The notes: generated by a model not told the origin, from the sequence alone. A stretch of 64,000 nt of DNA from Panacagrimonas sp052387695 (GCA_052387695.1 JBQTIX010000082.1:1-64000), one strand, 5' to 3'; positions 1-8,314 are shown, numbered from the stretch's first letter. Numbers and translations are program-made.

Positions 1-138
1 CCGTTCGTCCCGAGTAGCCGCGCAGCGGGCGTACCGAGGGAAGCGTCGCGTATCGAGGGCATGCCCGGCACCTCGATACGCGGCATTGCTGCGCAATGGC
101 GCTACTCGGTGCGAACGGATTTCAAACTGATGCACTAC
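1..138. repeat. Family B inverted-repeat element, left-truncated by window edge
   Basis: First of four copies (others at 20865-20985, 23377-23513, 41532-41670). The right end reads CGAACGGATTTCAAACTGAT followed by GCACTAC, and complete copies carry its inverse at the left end. Inside are GAGTAGC and TCGATACGC motifs in opposite orientations. It lies just beyond the 3' end of priA. The structure resembles a small non-autonomous inverted-repeat element; no transposase is present in the window. Confidence 0.75.
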
Positions 139-173
139 CGAAAATAGCGGTTTGCGAATATGGCGATATCACT

Positions 174-2153
174 TTAGAAGAGGTCGGCGGGATCGACGTC
201 GACCGACCAGCGCACGCGGCGCGCTCCAGCGATCGTGCCGAGCCGGGGGACCCATTCCGCGAGCACCGATTGCAGTCGCGACCGGCTGCGCGAACGCAGC
301 AGCAACTGCGCACGGATGCGTGACGCACGTCGCTCCATCGGCGCGGGCACGGGACCCAGCACCTCGACCCCGGTGCCCGCCAGCGCCCGTGCGACTCCGC
401 GCAGGAAGGCCAGTGGCGCGTCGGCATCCAGGGCATCGGCACGCAGCAATGCCAGGTGCGCGAAAGGCGGCAGCGCGCCCGCCCGACGCTGTTCGAGCAG
501 ATCATCGGCGAACGCCCGATAGCCGTCGTGCAACAGCTTCCGCAACTGCGGGTGATCGGGCGCATGCGTCTGTACCAGCATCTCACCCGGCTGCGCACCG
601 CGGCCGGCGCGACCGGCGACCTGGGTGAGCAACTGCCCGAGGCGTTCGAGCGCACGGAAATCACCGCTGAACAGGGCCTGGTCGGCGGCCACGACTCCCA
701 CCAGGGTCAATCCCGCGAAGTCATGTCCCTTGGTCAGCATCTGCGTGCCGATGAGAATGCGGATGTGGCCGTCGCGAGTGTCGGCAAGCAGACGATCGAG
801 TTCGCCCACGCGCGAAACGCTGTCTGAATCCACACGCTCGATGCGCAGGTTTTCGAAGCGTGCGCGCAGAACCTGTTCGAGCCGCTCGGTGCCTTCGCCA
901 ACCGGCATCAGTTCGGTCCCCTGACATTGTCCGCACCGCAGGGGCACACGTGCCTGGTTGCCGCAGTGGTGGCAGATCAGCCTTTGCCGTGCGCGATGCA
1001 GCGTCATGCGCGCGTCGCAGTGGGGGCAGGGGACGACAAAGCCGCAGTCGTGGCACAGCAGGGCCGGAGCGTAGCCGCGACGATTGACGAACATCAGAAC
1101 CTGCCCGCCGGCGTCGAGGTGGCGACCGGTCGCATCGAGCATCGCGGCCGAGAGCCCATGTTCCAGTGTCTGCCCACGCACGTCGATCAACTCGATCCGC
1201 GGCAGCGATCTGGACGCGACCCGCGAGTTCAACGCAAACCCGTGATAGCGGCCGCGCCGCAGGTTGTGCAGCGTCTCGGTGGACGGCGTGGCGGATCCGA
1301 GGATCACGGGAATGCTGGCGCGCTGTGCGCGAATGATCGCCAGGTCCCGCGCCGAGTAGCGCAAGCCTTCCTGCTGCTTGTATGAGGCGTCGTGCTCCTC
1401 GTCGATCACGATCAGACCCAGCTCGGGCATCGGCACGAAGGCCGCTGACCGGGTGCCGATCAATATCCGGCACTCGCCGGAGCGGGCGGTGAGCCAGGCA
1501 TCGGCGCGTGCGCGCTCGGTCAGGCCGGAGTGGAAGGTGCCGACGATGGCGCCGAATCGGTCGACGAAGCGCTCGACCAGTTGCGGCGTGAGGCCAATCT
1601 CCGGAGCAAGCACCAGCGCCTGGTGGCCCGCTGCGAGGACGCGCTCGACTTCGCGCAGGTACACCTCGGTCTTGCCGCTGCCGGTGACTCCCTCGATCAG
1701 GCTCACCGAAAAGCCGGGAGGAACCGCTTGCAAACCGGCGAGCGCCGCCGCCTGTTCCGGTGTCAGCCCCGGTCGCGCCTGATCGGGTCTTGCCGGCGCC
1801 GTCCGCCGGGATTTGGCGCGGCTGCGCCGGGGTCGCGCCTGCCGCAAGGCGGTGGGTAGTGCGGTCGCCAAGACTTCACCGATCGGGTGATGGTAGTACT
1901 CCGCTGCCCACCGACACAGGCCCAGCAGCTCGGCCGGCAAGAGAGGAGCGGGGTCCAGGCAGGCAAGGATCTCCCGGCAGCGCAGGCCGTCCGACTCGAC
2001 CGCGCGGATCGTCCCGACCGCGATGCCGATCACCTCACGCCGCCCCAGCGGCACCCGAACCCTGCAACCGGGGCGGATGTCCAGACCGGCAGCCAGATAG
2101 TCCAAGGCGTAAAAGAGCGGTGCCGGCACCGCCACGCTGACGCGTTGCTCCAT
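174..2153 (-). CDS. priA: Primosomal protein N' (replication restart helicase PriA)
   Basis: PriA recognises stalled or collapsed forks and reloads DnaB; it is a cytoplasmic superfamily 2 helicase. The 659-residue protein has an N-terminal DNA-binding region, a Walker A motif (GVTGSGKTEVY, about residue 160), a DEEH box (IDEEHDASYKQ) and four CxxC-type zinc pairs (CHDCG, CPHC, CHHCG, CGQC) in the middle of the helicase core, as in the family. It is somewhat shorter than the usual 700-730 residues, mainly in the N-terminal and linker region. Start: an ATG at 2153 is preceded in frame by a GTG at 2156; neither has a clear ribosome site, and I chose the ATG. Transcribed alone, with repeat B beyond its stop. 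Confidence 0.95.
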   Translation of the reverse strand: MEQRVSVAVPAPLFYALDYLAAGLDIRPGCRVRVPLGRREVIGIAVGTIRAVESDGLRCREILACLDPAPLLPAELLGLCRWAAEYYHHPIGEVLATALPTALRQARPRRSRAKSRRTAPARPDQARPGLTPEQAAALAGLQAVPPGFSVSLIEGVTGSGKTEVYLREVERVLAAGHQALVLAPEIGLTPQLVERFVDRFGAIVGTFHSGLTERARADAWLTARSGECRILIGTRSAAFVPMPELGLIVIDEEHDASYKQQEGLRYSARDLAIIRAQRASIPVILGSATPSTETLHNLRRGRYHGFALNSRVASRSLPRIELIDVRGQTLEHGLSAAMLDATGRHLDAGGQVLMFVNRRGYAPALLCHDCGFVVPCPHCDARMTLHRARQRLICHHCGNQARVPLRCGQCQGTELMPVGEGTERLEQVLRARFENLRIERVDSDSVSRVGELDRLLADTRDGHIRILIGTQMLTKGHDFAGLTLVGVVAADQALFSGDFRALERLGQLLTQVAGRAGRGAQPGEMLVQTHAPDHPQLRKLLHDGYRAFADDLLEQRRAGALPPFAHLALLRADALDADAPLAFLRGVARALAGTGVEVLGPVPAPMERRASRIRAQLLLRSRSRSRLQSVLAEWVPRLGTIAGARRVRWSVDVDPADLF

Positions 2154-2269
2154 CACGGTGCAAGCTTGTGGATAAACCTGTGGATGCGAGGACGGAAACG
2201 GAATGGTCGGCGCGGCAAGTGCCCGTGCGCGGCCTTCCCAATCCTGATGGAGAGTCTAATAAAATAAAT

Positions 2270-2287
2270 CATAAACAAATGTTTATG
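2270..2287. promoter_or_regulatory. AT-rich perfect palindrome upstream of priA
   Basis: CATAAACAAATGTTTATG is a perfect palindrome with 8-bp arms and a 2-bp centre. It sits in an AT-rich island (about 2255-2295) in otherwise GC-rich DNA, about 115 bp upstream of priA and 540 bp upstream of glnK. No U-tract follows it, so a dimeric repressor operator is more likely than a terminator. The binding protein is unknown. The rest of 2154-2630 shows no gene or structure that I can support. Confidence 0.4.
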
Positions 2288-2634
2288 GATACATTGCGTT
2301 AATGTGACGAATGCGGGTCTTGACGTGAATCACCACCTATGAATCGGCCGCCATGTGCATATCAGGCACTCGGGCGGCGGTTTGCGAGCCCCAGAAAGCG
2401 CTTGCGACCCCACTAGACGGGTACCCGGTCGGGTCTGTCAATCGTTTTGCGGCGGCGCACGAGCCGGCGCCGGCAGGATCGATTTCTTTGGGTGGGCATT
2501 GATGTCGCGATCCGCTCATTTCTTGCCCGCCGTCAGGCTGGCGCCCCCGACGTCGCGTCGATCAATGCTCTGGGGATAGCGGCTGCCCGGCAACGGGCGC
2601 GCCCCTTCCGTCGAGGATCGGCGTCAGTCATTGC

Positions 2635-2649
2635 GCACCAACGTGGTGC
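2635..2649. promoter_or_regulatory. Probable NtrC-binding palindrome upstream of glnK
   Basis: GCACCA-ACG-TGGTGC is a perfect 6-bp inverted repeat matching the core of the enterobacterial NtrC site (TGCACCA-N3-TGGTGCA). Its centre lies about 58 bp upstream of the -24 GG of the sigma-54-like promoter at 2700-2715, a workable distance for an enhancer. The gene controlled would be glnK-amtB, a classical NtrC target. Confidence 0.65.
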
Positions 2650-2699
2650 GGCGCCCCGCTATTTTCATTCAGTCCAGACCCGGTCGAGGCGGAATCCGC

Positions 2700-2715
2700 T
2701 GGCATGCTCCGTGCT
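2700..2715 (+). promoter_or_regulatory. Sigma-54-type promoter for glnK-amtB
   Basis: TGGCATGCTCCGTGCT matches the -24/-12 consensus TGGCACG-N4-TTGCT with two mismatches and keeps the essential GG and GC doublets exactly 10 nt apart. It lies about 100 bp before the glnK start and downstream of an NtrC-like palindrome. This predicts expression under nitrogen limitation. Confidence 0.65.
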
Positions 2716-2812
2716 TTTTTGCCTTTGCCGCGTGGTCGGGGGCGGCACACGGGCTAGGCCTCAGCGCGCTCAATTACGTTTTTTCAAAGCTTGATCAAGG
2801 AGTTATTCGAAA

Positions 2813-3151
2813 ATGAAACTGATTACAGCCATCATCAAGCCGTTCAAGCTCGATGAAGTGCGGGAGGCGCTCTCGGAGATCGGCGTGGCGGGGATCACAG
2901 TGACCGAGGTCAAGGGCTTCGGTCGCCAGAAGGGCCACACGGAACTCTACCGCGGTGCGGAATACGTGGTGGACTTTCTCCCCAAGGTCAAGATCGAGGT
3001 GGCGCTGGCCGACGACAAGGTCGACTCGGCCATCGACGCCATCAGCAAGGCCGCCCATACGGGAAAGATCGGCGACGGGAAAATCTTCGTCTTCACGCTC
3101 GATCAGGCCATCCGCATCCGTACCGGCGAAACCGGCAAAGACGCGCTCTAG
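2813..3151 (+). CDS. glnK: Nitrogen regulatory protein P-II (GlnK type)
   Basis: A 112-residue P-II trimer subunit that senses 2-oxoglutarate, ATP/ADP and uridylylation state. The N-terminus MKLITAIIKPFKLDEVREAL, the T-loop with uridylylatable Tyr51 (ELYRGAEYVVDF) and the B-loop (TGKIGDGKIFV) are all present at normal length. AAGGAG precedes the ATG by about 10 nt. It is followed by amtB on the same strand, the standard glnK-amtB pair in which GlnK plugs the channel when ammonium is plentiful; hence glnK rather than glnB. The upstream NtrC and sigma-54-type sites fit nitrogen control. Confidence 0.93.
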   Translation: MKLITAIIKPFKLDEVREALSEIGVAGITVTEVKGFGRQKGHTELYRGAEYVVDFLPKVKIEVALADDKVDSAIDAISKAAHTGKIGDGKIFVFTLDQAIRIRTGETGKDAL

Positions 3152-3266
3152 ATTGACCCGCGCGACTGCGCAGGGGGCCTGGCCACTGCTGTTCGTGGCG
3201 ATCCGGTTCGAAGGAAACGGCACAGGCGGCGCAGGCGTGCTCAGCCTTATTCCAATGGAGAGACTC

Positions 3267-4982
3267 ATGATTCGCAAAATGACACTGGGGCTCGTGCTGG
3301 CGACAAGCTGCCTCTTCACGGCGGCCGCAGTGGCGCAGGATGATCCCGCGCCGGCCACGACTGAAACGATGGAAGCGGCTCCGGTCGCTCCCGCAACCGA
3401 GGCGGCGCCGCCAGAGGCAGTGGTTGCAGAACCCGTGCCCGAGCCGGCCGCAGAGGTCGCGCCGGAAGCCGCTCCGCCCAAGAAAGCGAAGAAACCGAAG
3501 GTCGCCGAAGAGCCGGCGCCGGTCGCTGCCGCTGCGGCAGTTGAAGAGGCACCCGCCGTCGCTGAGGCGGTGGCCGAAACGCCGGCTGAAGTCCCTGCCG
3601 AAGCCGCCGCCGCTCCTGCGGAAGAGGCACCGCCGGCCGATGACGGCTACAAGGCGCCGGACTACAACATGGGCAACGTCACCTGGATGATGACCGCCAC
3701 GGCCTTGGTGCTGTTCATGTCCCTGCCCGGCCTGGCGCTGTTCTATGGCGGTCTGGTGCGACAGAAGAACATGCTGTCCACCATGACGCAGACCTTCGCG
3801 ATCTTCTGCGTGATCGCCATTCTCTGGGTGGTGTTTGGCTACAGCCTCGCGTTCAGCGGCACCAACCCCTTCATCGGCACGCTCGACAAGATGATGCTCG
3901 CGGGCGTGGTGTACGACGTGAAAGGCAACTTCGTGCCGACCGCAACCTTCAGCAAGGGCGTGGTGATTCCGGAACTGATGTTCGCGATGTTCCAGCTGAC
4001 TTTCGCCTGCATCACCGTGGCCCTGGTCGCCGGCGCCTACGCCGAGCGCATGAAGTTCAAGGCGGTGATGCTGTTCTCGGTCATCTGGTTCACCTTCTCC
4101 TACCTGCCCATGGCGCATATGGTCTGGTGGTGGCCGGGGCCGGACGCCTACACCTCGCCCGAGGTGGTGGCCGATCTCAACGCGACCGCGGGCTGGCTGT
4201 GGCAACTCGGCGCGCTCGACTTCGCCGGCGGTACCGTGGTGCACATCAATGCCGGTGTCGCCGGATTGGTCGTCGCGCTGTTCCTGGGTAAACGCACGGG
4301 CCTCGGCAAGATATCGATGGCTCCGCACAGCCTGGTGATGTCCACCATCGGCGCGGCCATGCTGTGGTTCGGCTGGTTCGGCTTCAACGCCGGCTCCAAT
4401 CTCGAAGCCAACGGCTACGCCGTGCTGGCGTTCGCCAACACCCTGTTCGCCACCGCCGTGGCAGCCGTGTCCTGGTTCTTCGCCGAGTGGATCTTCAAGG
4501 GCAAGCCGTCCTTGCTGGGCATCATCTCCGGTGCGGTCGCCGGCCTCGTCGGCATCACGCCGGCCTGCGGCTTCGTCGGCATCCAGGGTGCGCTGGTGAT
4601 CGGCATCGTCTGCGGCGCGGTCTGCTTCTTCGCGGTGGCCTACATGAAGAAAATGCTGGGCTACGACGACGCGCTCGATGCCTTTGGCGTCCACGCGGTC
4701 GGCGGCTACCTCGGCGCGATACTGACGGGTGTTTACGTCAACCCGGAACTCGGCGGCGCGGGCTATGTGACCGACGGCTGGGTCGGTCCCACCTTCGGCT
4801 ACGACTCCGCGCAGATCATGATCCAGGTGAAGGCTGCAAGCATCGCGGCGGTCTGGAGCGCAACGGTGGCGGCAGTCACCATGATCCTGCTCAAGTTCAC
4901 GGTCGGCGTGCGCGTCTCCGAAGATGCCGAGCGCGAAGGACTCGACCTCGCCGAGCACGGCGAGAACGCCTACAACATGTAA
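3267..4982 (+). CDS. amtB: Ammonium transporter AmtB with long A/P/E-rich N-terminal extension
   Basis: Inner-membrane ammonium channel of 571 residues. A signal peptide (MIRKMTLGLVLATSCLFTAAAVAQ) is followed by about 105 residues rich in Ala, Pro, Glu and Lys, then a normal Amt core of about 11 helices. Landmarks include ALFYGGLVRQKNMLS, DFAGGTVVHINAGVAG with the first pore histidine and DAFGVHAVGGYLGAI with the second. The start at 3267 follows GGAGAG by about 5 nt; an ATG at 3255 is also in frame. The core normally begins soon after the signal sequence, so the low-complexity insert, presumably periplasmic, is the odd part. It forms an operon with glnK, 115 nt upstream, and ends at a strong terminator (5055). 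Confidence 0.95.
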   Translation: MIRKMTLGLVLATSCLFTAAAVAQDDPAPATTETMEAAPVAPATEAAPPEAVVAEPVPEPAAEVAPEAAPPKKAKKPKVAEEPAPVAAAAAVEEAPAVAEAVAETPAEVPAEAAAAPAEEAPPADDGYKAPDYNMGNVTWMMTATALVLFMSLPGLALFYGGLVRQKNMLSTMTQTFAIFCVIAILWVVFGYSLAFSGTNPFIGTLDKMMLAGVVYDVKGNFVPTATFSKGVVIPELMFAMFQLTFACITVALVAGAYAERMKFKAVMLFSVIWFTFSYLPMAHMVWWWPGPDAYTSPEVVADLNATAGWLWQLGALDFAGGTVVHINAGVAGLVVALFLGKRTGLGKISMAPHSLVMSTIGAAMLWFGWFGFNAGSNLEANGYAVLAFANTLFATAVAAVSWFFAEWIFKGKPSLLGIISGAVAGLVGITPACGFVGIQGALVIGIVCGAVCFFAVAYMKKMLGYDDALDAFGVHAVGGYLGAILTGVYVNPELGGAGYVTDGWVGPTFGYDSAQIMIQVKAASIAAVWSATVAAVTMILLKFTVGVRVSEDAEREGLDLAEHGENAYNM

Positions 4983-5054
4983 GCAATCCATTGTGGGGTG
5001 GGCGCAGGTTGGTGAGGCGCCCTCCCCACTGATACTCCCAGGGGTGTTGTTGTT

Positions 5055-5087
5055 GGGGCGGGTCGATGAGACCCGCCCCTTTTCTTT
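5055..5087 (+). terminator. Rho-independent terminator of glnK-amtB
   Basis: The 10-bp perfect stem GGGGCGGGTC / GACCCGCCCC (5055-5064 and 5070-5079) with a 5-nt loop is followed by TTTTCTTT. It begins 73 nt after the amtB stop. Confidence 0.85.
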
Positions 5088-5113
5088 GCCTGGCGCGCGG
5101 TGGTGACGCGCGC

Positions 5114-5143
5114 ATAAAAAAAGGCCCCGCGAACGGGGCCCTT
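5114..5143 (-). terminator. Rho-independent terminator of the small lipoprotein gene
   Basis: Read on the minus strand, GGCCCCG-TTCG-CGGGGCC is followed by a run of at least seven T. The stem is 7 bp with a stable UUCG tetraloop. It lies about 20 nt beyond the stop of the lipoprotein gene and converges with the amtB terminator. Confidence 0.85.
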
Positions 5144-5161
5144 TCCTGAAGCGGGTAGAAC

Positions 5162-5344
5162 TTACTGTGCGGGCGGAGCTTCGGCCGGAGGGGCTTCTGC
5201 AGCCGGTGCCGCTTCTGCAGCAGGGGCCTCCATCGCCGGAGCGGCGGGGGGCTCAGCAGCCGGCGGAGCGGCTTCTTCCTTCTTGCCGCAGGCGGCGAGG
5301 ATCAGGGCAGATGCGAGGCCCAGGGCGATGACGATATTGCGCAT
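5162..5344 (-). CDS. Small Ala/Pro/Glu-rich lipoprotein
   Basis: A 60-residue predicted lipoprotein. Its signal peptide MRNIVIALGLASALILAAC ends in the lipobox L16-A17-A18-C19. The mature part is GKKEEAAPPAAEPP followed by Ala/Pro/Glu repeats, with no recognisable fold. GGGAG stands 8 nt before the ATG, a promoter-like pair lies at 5415-5443, and a terminator follows, so it is a complete monocistronic unit. Small AP-rich lipoproteins of this kind are common in Gammaproteobacteria and their role is usually unknown. Its composition resembles the AmtB N-terminal extension on the other side of the convergent terminators. Confidence 0.8.
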   Translation of the reverse strand: MRNIVIALGLASALILAACGKKEEAAPPAAEPPAAPAMEAPAAEAAPAAEAPPAEAPPAQ

Positions 5345-5414
5345 TGATATAACTCCCGTTGGTGAACGTGTTTGTAGGCGCTGAGGAGTGCTTCGACAGT
5401 CGCGAACGGAGCAT

Positions 5415-5443
5415 ATTTATCCAGTTTTTTGCGCACTGCACAA
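5415..5443 (-). promoter_or_regulatory. Sigma-70-like promoter of the small lipoprotein gene
   Basis: On the minus strand TTGTGC is followed after 17 nt by ATAAAT, inside a locally AT-rich stretch. This would give a leader of about 60 nt ending in GGGAG and the ATG at 5344. Confidence 0.45.
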
Positions 5444-5556
5444 GTGCTTTGAGCGTTTTTGGCGAATGGCTTCGGAGCAAGGCCGCATTTCCCGTCGCCG
5501 TTCCTCTGCGCACGCCGATCTGCTCGCCGTGACCCGGCACCCGGAAGCTCGTGTTC

Positions 5557-6249
5557 TCACGCCAGCTTGGCCCGCATCGCGGCCGCAACCAGCTCCGCGG
5601 TCATCTCGACGAACAGCCGGCCCTGACGCGGTTGGAAGCGCTGCGGATCGCGCGAGGCCAGCACCAGCATTCCGAGGTTTTTTTCTTTCTCCAGCGGTAC
5701 CACGGCCGCCGACGCAGGCAATTCAACCGCCTTGGGGAACAGCAGCTTTGCCTGAGCCGCGGCCAGCGGTCCGCATTCGATCATCTTGGTCCGGAAGAAA
5801 TTGTCGAAGGCGCGCATCACGGGGCTGCCCTGATCCAGGCGCGCCAGGCCGTCGATGTCATTGCGACGCAGCAACGGCGCGAGGATGCCGACGAACACAT
5901 CGTCGATGCCGAAGTCCTCGCGCAAGTGGGTCTGCAATCCGAGAATCGCGGCCGCAAGGGTCGGAGCGCGCAGCAGCGTGCGCGCCAGCCGATGCACGCT
6001 GGTCGCGCGCTTCTCGTTGTCGCGCGCAGCATCCAGCAGATGGCTCAGTCGATCCTCCAGACGCTGGCTGCGGCCGCGCAGGATTTCCACCTGGCGCTCG
6101 ATCAGCGAGACCGCCGATCCGCTCGCGTGCTGCAACTCCATTGTCTCCAGGACCTCCGGGAATCGCAGGAGAAAGTCCGGGTGCGCGCGCAGATAAGCGA
6201 TGACCTCGTTCTCGTCGAGTCCCGCAACGGCCTCTGCCGCCGCGTTCAT
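5557..6249 (-). CDS. DUF484 family protein
   Basis: A cytoplasmic protein of about 230 residues. It has an N-terminal helical part (LDENEVIAYLRAHPDFLLRFPEVLETMEL), a coiled coil (SLIERQVEILRGRSQRLEDRLSHLLDAARDNE) and a C-terminal GAF-like domain, which is the DUF484 layout. The gene follows dapF, the conserved dapF-DUF484(-xerC) order in Gammaproteobacteria; xerC is not next here. I prefer the ATG at 6249, 16 nt after the dapF stop and preceded by AGGGA. A GTG at 6288, overlapping dapF, is the alternative. The molecular function of the family is not established. Confidence 0.88.
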   Translation of the reverse strand: MNAAAEAVAGLDENEVIAYLRAHPDFLLRFPEVLETMELQHASGSAVSLIERQVEILRGRSQRLEDRLSHLLDAARDNEKRATSVHRLARTLLRAPTLAAAILGLQTHLREDFGIDDVFVGILAPLLRRNDIDGLARLDQGSPVMRAFDNFFRTKMIECGPLAAAQAKLLFPKAVELPASAAVVPLEKEKNLGMLVLASRDPQRFQPRQGRLFVEMTAELVAAAMRAKLA

Positions 6250-6265
6250 GCGCGGTACGTCCCTG

Positions 6266-7102
6266 TCATTGGCTCCACTCCAGTTCACCCCTGAAAACCG
6301 TTTCTGCGGGGCCGGTCATCCGCACGGCTGCACCCTCACCGGCCCACTCGATCAGCAAGCTGCCGCCCCTGACCTGGACCTCCACACGCTCGCCGAGCCG
6401 CCCCCAGGTCTGCGCCACCGCCACCGCCGCGCAGGCGCCGCTACCGCAGGCCAGCGTCTCGCCCGCGCCACGCTCATAGACACGCAGGCGCGCGCGATCC
6501 GTTCCCAGCACCTGGAGAAACCCCACATTGACCCGCTGCGGAAAGCTTGGATGCGACTCCAGCCGTGGCCCGAGTGCAAGCACCGGTGCCGTGTCCACGT
6601 CGGCCACTTCCATCACCAGATGAGGATTGCCGATGCTGGCCGCACCAAACTCGACGCGCTGGCCGTCCAGCATCAGGCTGTAACGCGCCCGCCGTTCCGG
6701 CGCATCGAACGGAACCTCCTGCGGCTCGAAGCGGGGCACACCCATGTTGACCGTGACCTGCCCGTCCTCGCGTCGCTGCAGTTCCAGCACCGAGGTGCTC
6801 GTGCGCACGCGCAATCGCGGCTCAGGTGAGAGCCCGCGCTCGAACACGAAGCGTGCGAGGCAGCGTGACCCGTTGCCGCACTGGCCGACTTCGGAGCCGT
6901 CCGAATTGAAGATGCGGTAGTCGAAATCCACATCCGGCGTCGAGGCCGACTCCACCACCAGCACCTGGTCGCAGCCCACGCCGAAGCGTCGGTGCGTCAG
7001 CCGTTGCAGCAGCGCAGGCGTCGGCGCAAACCGCTCGCGCGTTGCGTCGATCACGACAAAGTCGTTGCCGGTTCCGTGCATCTTGGTGAAGGAGAGCTTC
7101 AT
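6266..7102 (-). CDS. dapF: Diaminopimelate epimerase
   Basis: Converts LL- to meso-diaminopimelate for lysine and peptidoglycan synthesis in the cytoplasm. The 278-residue protein begins MKLSFTKMHGTGNDFVVID and carries the two catalytic cysteines in GQCGNGSRC (about residue 73) and GETLACGSGACAA (about residue 217). The start is the ATG at 7102, which gives the canonical N-terminus; a TTG at 7108 is in frame but unlikely. DUF484 follows 16 nt downstream, presumably in the same transcript. The divergent GFA-family gene starts about 50 nt upstream. Confidence 0.95.
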   Translation of the reverse strand: MKLSFTKMHGTGNDFVVIDATRERFAPTPALLQRLTHRRFGVGCDQVLVVESASTPDVDFDYRIFNSDGSEVGQCGNGSRCLARFVFERGLSPEPRLRVRTSTSVLELQRREDGQVTVNMGVPRFEPQEVPFDAPERRARYSLMLDGQRVEFGAASIGNPHLVMEVADVDTAPVLALGPRLESHPSFPQRVNVGFLQVLGTDRARLRVYERGAGETLACGSGACAAVAVAQTWGRLGERVEVQVRGGSLLIEWAGEGAAVRMTGPAETVFRGELEWSQ

Positions 7103-7150
7103 CGGCAAAAATGGCGCGTGTGGCCCGCTTGAATGATGGAGGGCAGTCTA

Positions 7151-7579
7151 TTGAATTCCACGGACACGGACATGCGGCAACCAAGCTCACGACGCCACCG
7201 GGGTGGGTGCCACTGCGGCGCCGTGCGCTTCGAGTTCGAGGCGCCCGCCCGGGTGCGCGTGCAGCGTTGCAATTGCTCGATCTGCGCGATGACCGGGTTC
7301 GTCCACCTGATCGTTCCTGCGCGCGATTTCAAGCTCCTGACCGACCCGAGCATGCTCAGCACCTACACATTCAACACCGGTATCGCCAGACACTTGTTCT
7401 GTCGCATCTGCGGCGTCAAGAGTTACTACGTTCCGCGCTCGAATCCTGACGGCTACTCGATCAACCTGCGCTGCGTGGTTCCCGGAAGCTTCGAGTCGGT
7501 CGAGGTCGAAGATTTCGACGGCCAGAACTGGGAGGCGCACGGAGCGGGTCTGGCATCGCTGTCGAAGCCAGACATGTAG
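7151..7579 (+). CDS. GFA/CENP-V family zinc protein
   Basis: About 142 residues of the glutathione-dependent formaldehyde-activating (GFA) fold. Zinc-binding cysteines are visible as GGCHCGAVRFEF, RCNCSICAMTG and FCRICGVKSYYVP. Substrate is unknown; most members are uncharacterised and only some are linked to formaldehyde. Start: GGAGG at 7138-7142 lies 8 nt before a TTG at 7151, whereas the ATGs at 7133 and 7136 have no ribosome site, so I favour the TTG. The stop codon TAG (7577-7579) lies inside the first bases of a family A repeat, so the extreme 3' end was set by that repeat. Confidence 0.85.
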   Translation: MNSTDTDMRQPSSRRHRGGCHCGAVRFEFEAPARVRVQRCNCSICAMTGFVHLIVPARDFKLLTDPSMLSTYTFNTGIARHLFCRICGVKSYYVPRSNPDGYSINLRCVVPGSFESVEVEDFDGQNWEAHGAGLASLSKPDM

Positions 7580-7695
7580 GTCGGTGCAGGTCGGTTCAAG
7601 CCCGCGGCTTCGTGCGGGCGGAACCGACGCGGCGGCCGATCGAGCGCCGATGTCGGCTCCGCCCGCGAAAAGCACGCGGGCTTGAGCCGACCTAC
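7576..7695. repeat. Family A palindromic repeat, full copy
   Basis: Begins GTAGGTCGG and ends CCGACCTAC. It contains two imperfect hairpins: GTCGGTTC...GAACCGAC (with CCCGCGGC/GCGGGCGG inside) and GTCGGCTC...GAGCCGAC (with CGCCCGCG/CGCGGGC inside). It fills the gap between the convergent GFA and GST genes and supplies the GFA stop codon. Confidence 0.85.
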
Positions 7696-7711
7696 CGTCG
7701 GCGGGGGTCGA

Positions 7712-8314
7712 TCACGCGCGCATCGGCTTGAACCCAGGCTGCGCCAGCATGCGCGTGATCCAGGCCTGCACCGCGGGGTAGCCCGACAATTCGTAGCCGC
7801 CTTCATCGGCCACATGCGTGTAGGCGAACAGCGCGATGTCGGCGATGGTGCAAGCATCGCCTGCGAGAAAGGGCGTGCGGACGAGCTGGCTTTCCATCAC
7901 CCCCAACGCGGCATGGCCGCGGGTCATGGCTTCGGCGATCTTCTCGCGCCACTCATCCCGCTTATGCAGGTAGTGCACCCAGAAGCGCACCGTTGCGATG
8001 TAGGGCTCATGCGAGTACTGCTCAAAGAACAACCATTCCAGCACCTTGGCCTGCTCGTAGCGAGCCTGCGGAAGCAGCGCCGAGCCCTGCGCGAGGTAGC
8101 ACAGCATGGCGTTGGATTCGGCCAGATACCGGCCGGGCTGCACTTCCAGCAGCGGTACACGGCCGTTGGGATTGCGCGTCAGGAATTCGGGCGTACGACT
8201 TTGTCCCGCCAGGATGTCGGTCTCCACCCACTCGTAGACCGTCCCCAGCATTTCCATCACCGCGGCCGGCTTCCAGCAATTACCCGAACCGCTGAATCCG
8301 TACAGGCGCACCAT
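7712..8314 (-). CDS. Glutathione S-transferase family protein
   Basis: A 200-residue cytosolic GST. The N-terminal thioredoxin-like domain runs MVRLYGFSGSGNCWKPAAVMEML to the cis-proline motif GRVPLLEV and the glutathione-contact ESNAMLCYLA. The C-terminal helical domain contains the N-capping motif TIADIALFAYTHVADEGG. The start at 8314 is preceded by a strong GGAGG (11 nt away); longer in-frame starts would add residues foreign to the family. Substrate cannot be told. It is divergent from mgtE with about 120 bp between. Confidence 0.9.
   Translation of the reverse strand: MVRLYGFSGSGNCWKPAAVMEMLGTVYEWVETDILAGQSRTPEFLTRNPNGRVPLLEVQPGRYLAESNAMLCYLAQGSALLPQARYEQAKVLEWLFFEQYSHEPYIATVRFWVHYLHKRDEWREKIAEAMTRGHAALGVMESQLVRTPFLAGDACTIADIALFAYTHVADEGGYELSGYPAVQAWITRMLAQPGFKPMRA

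Noticed and set aside
3093..4991. Very long open frames antisense to real genes (opposite amtB, and similarly at 20969-22699, 23587-25587, 28298-30334, 38701-41016, 47523-50726, 62006-63952)
   Set aside because: In GC-rich DNA the antisense frames of biased codons stay open. Their products are His/Arg/Gln-rich with no domain, and the opposite strands carry clear families.
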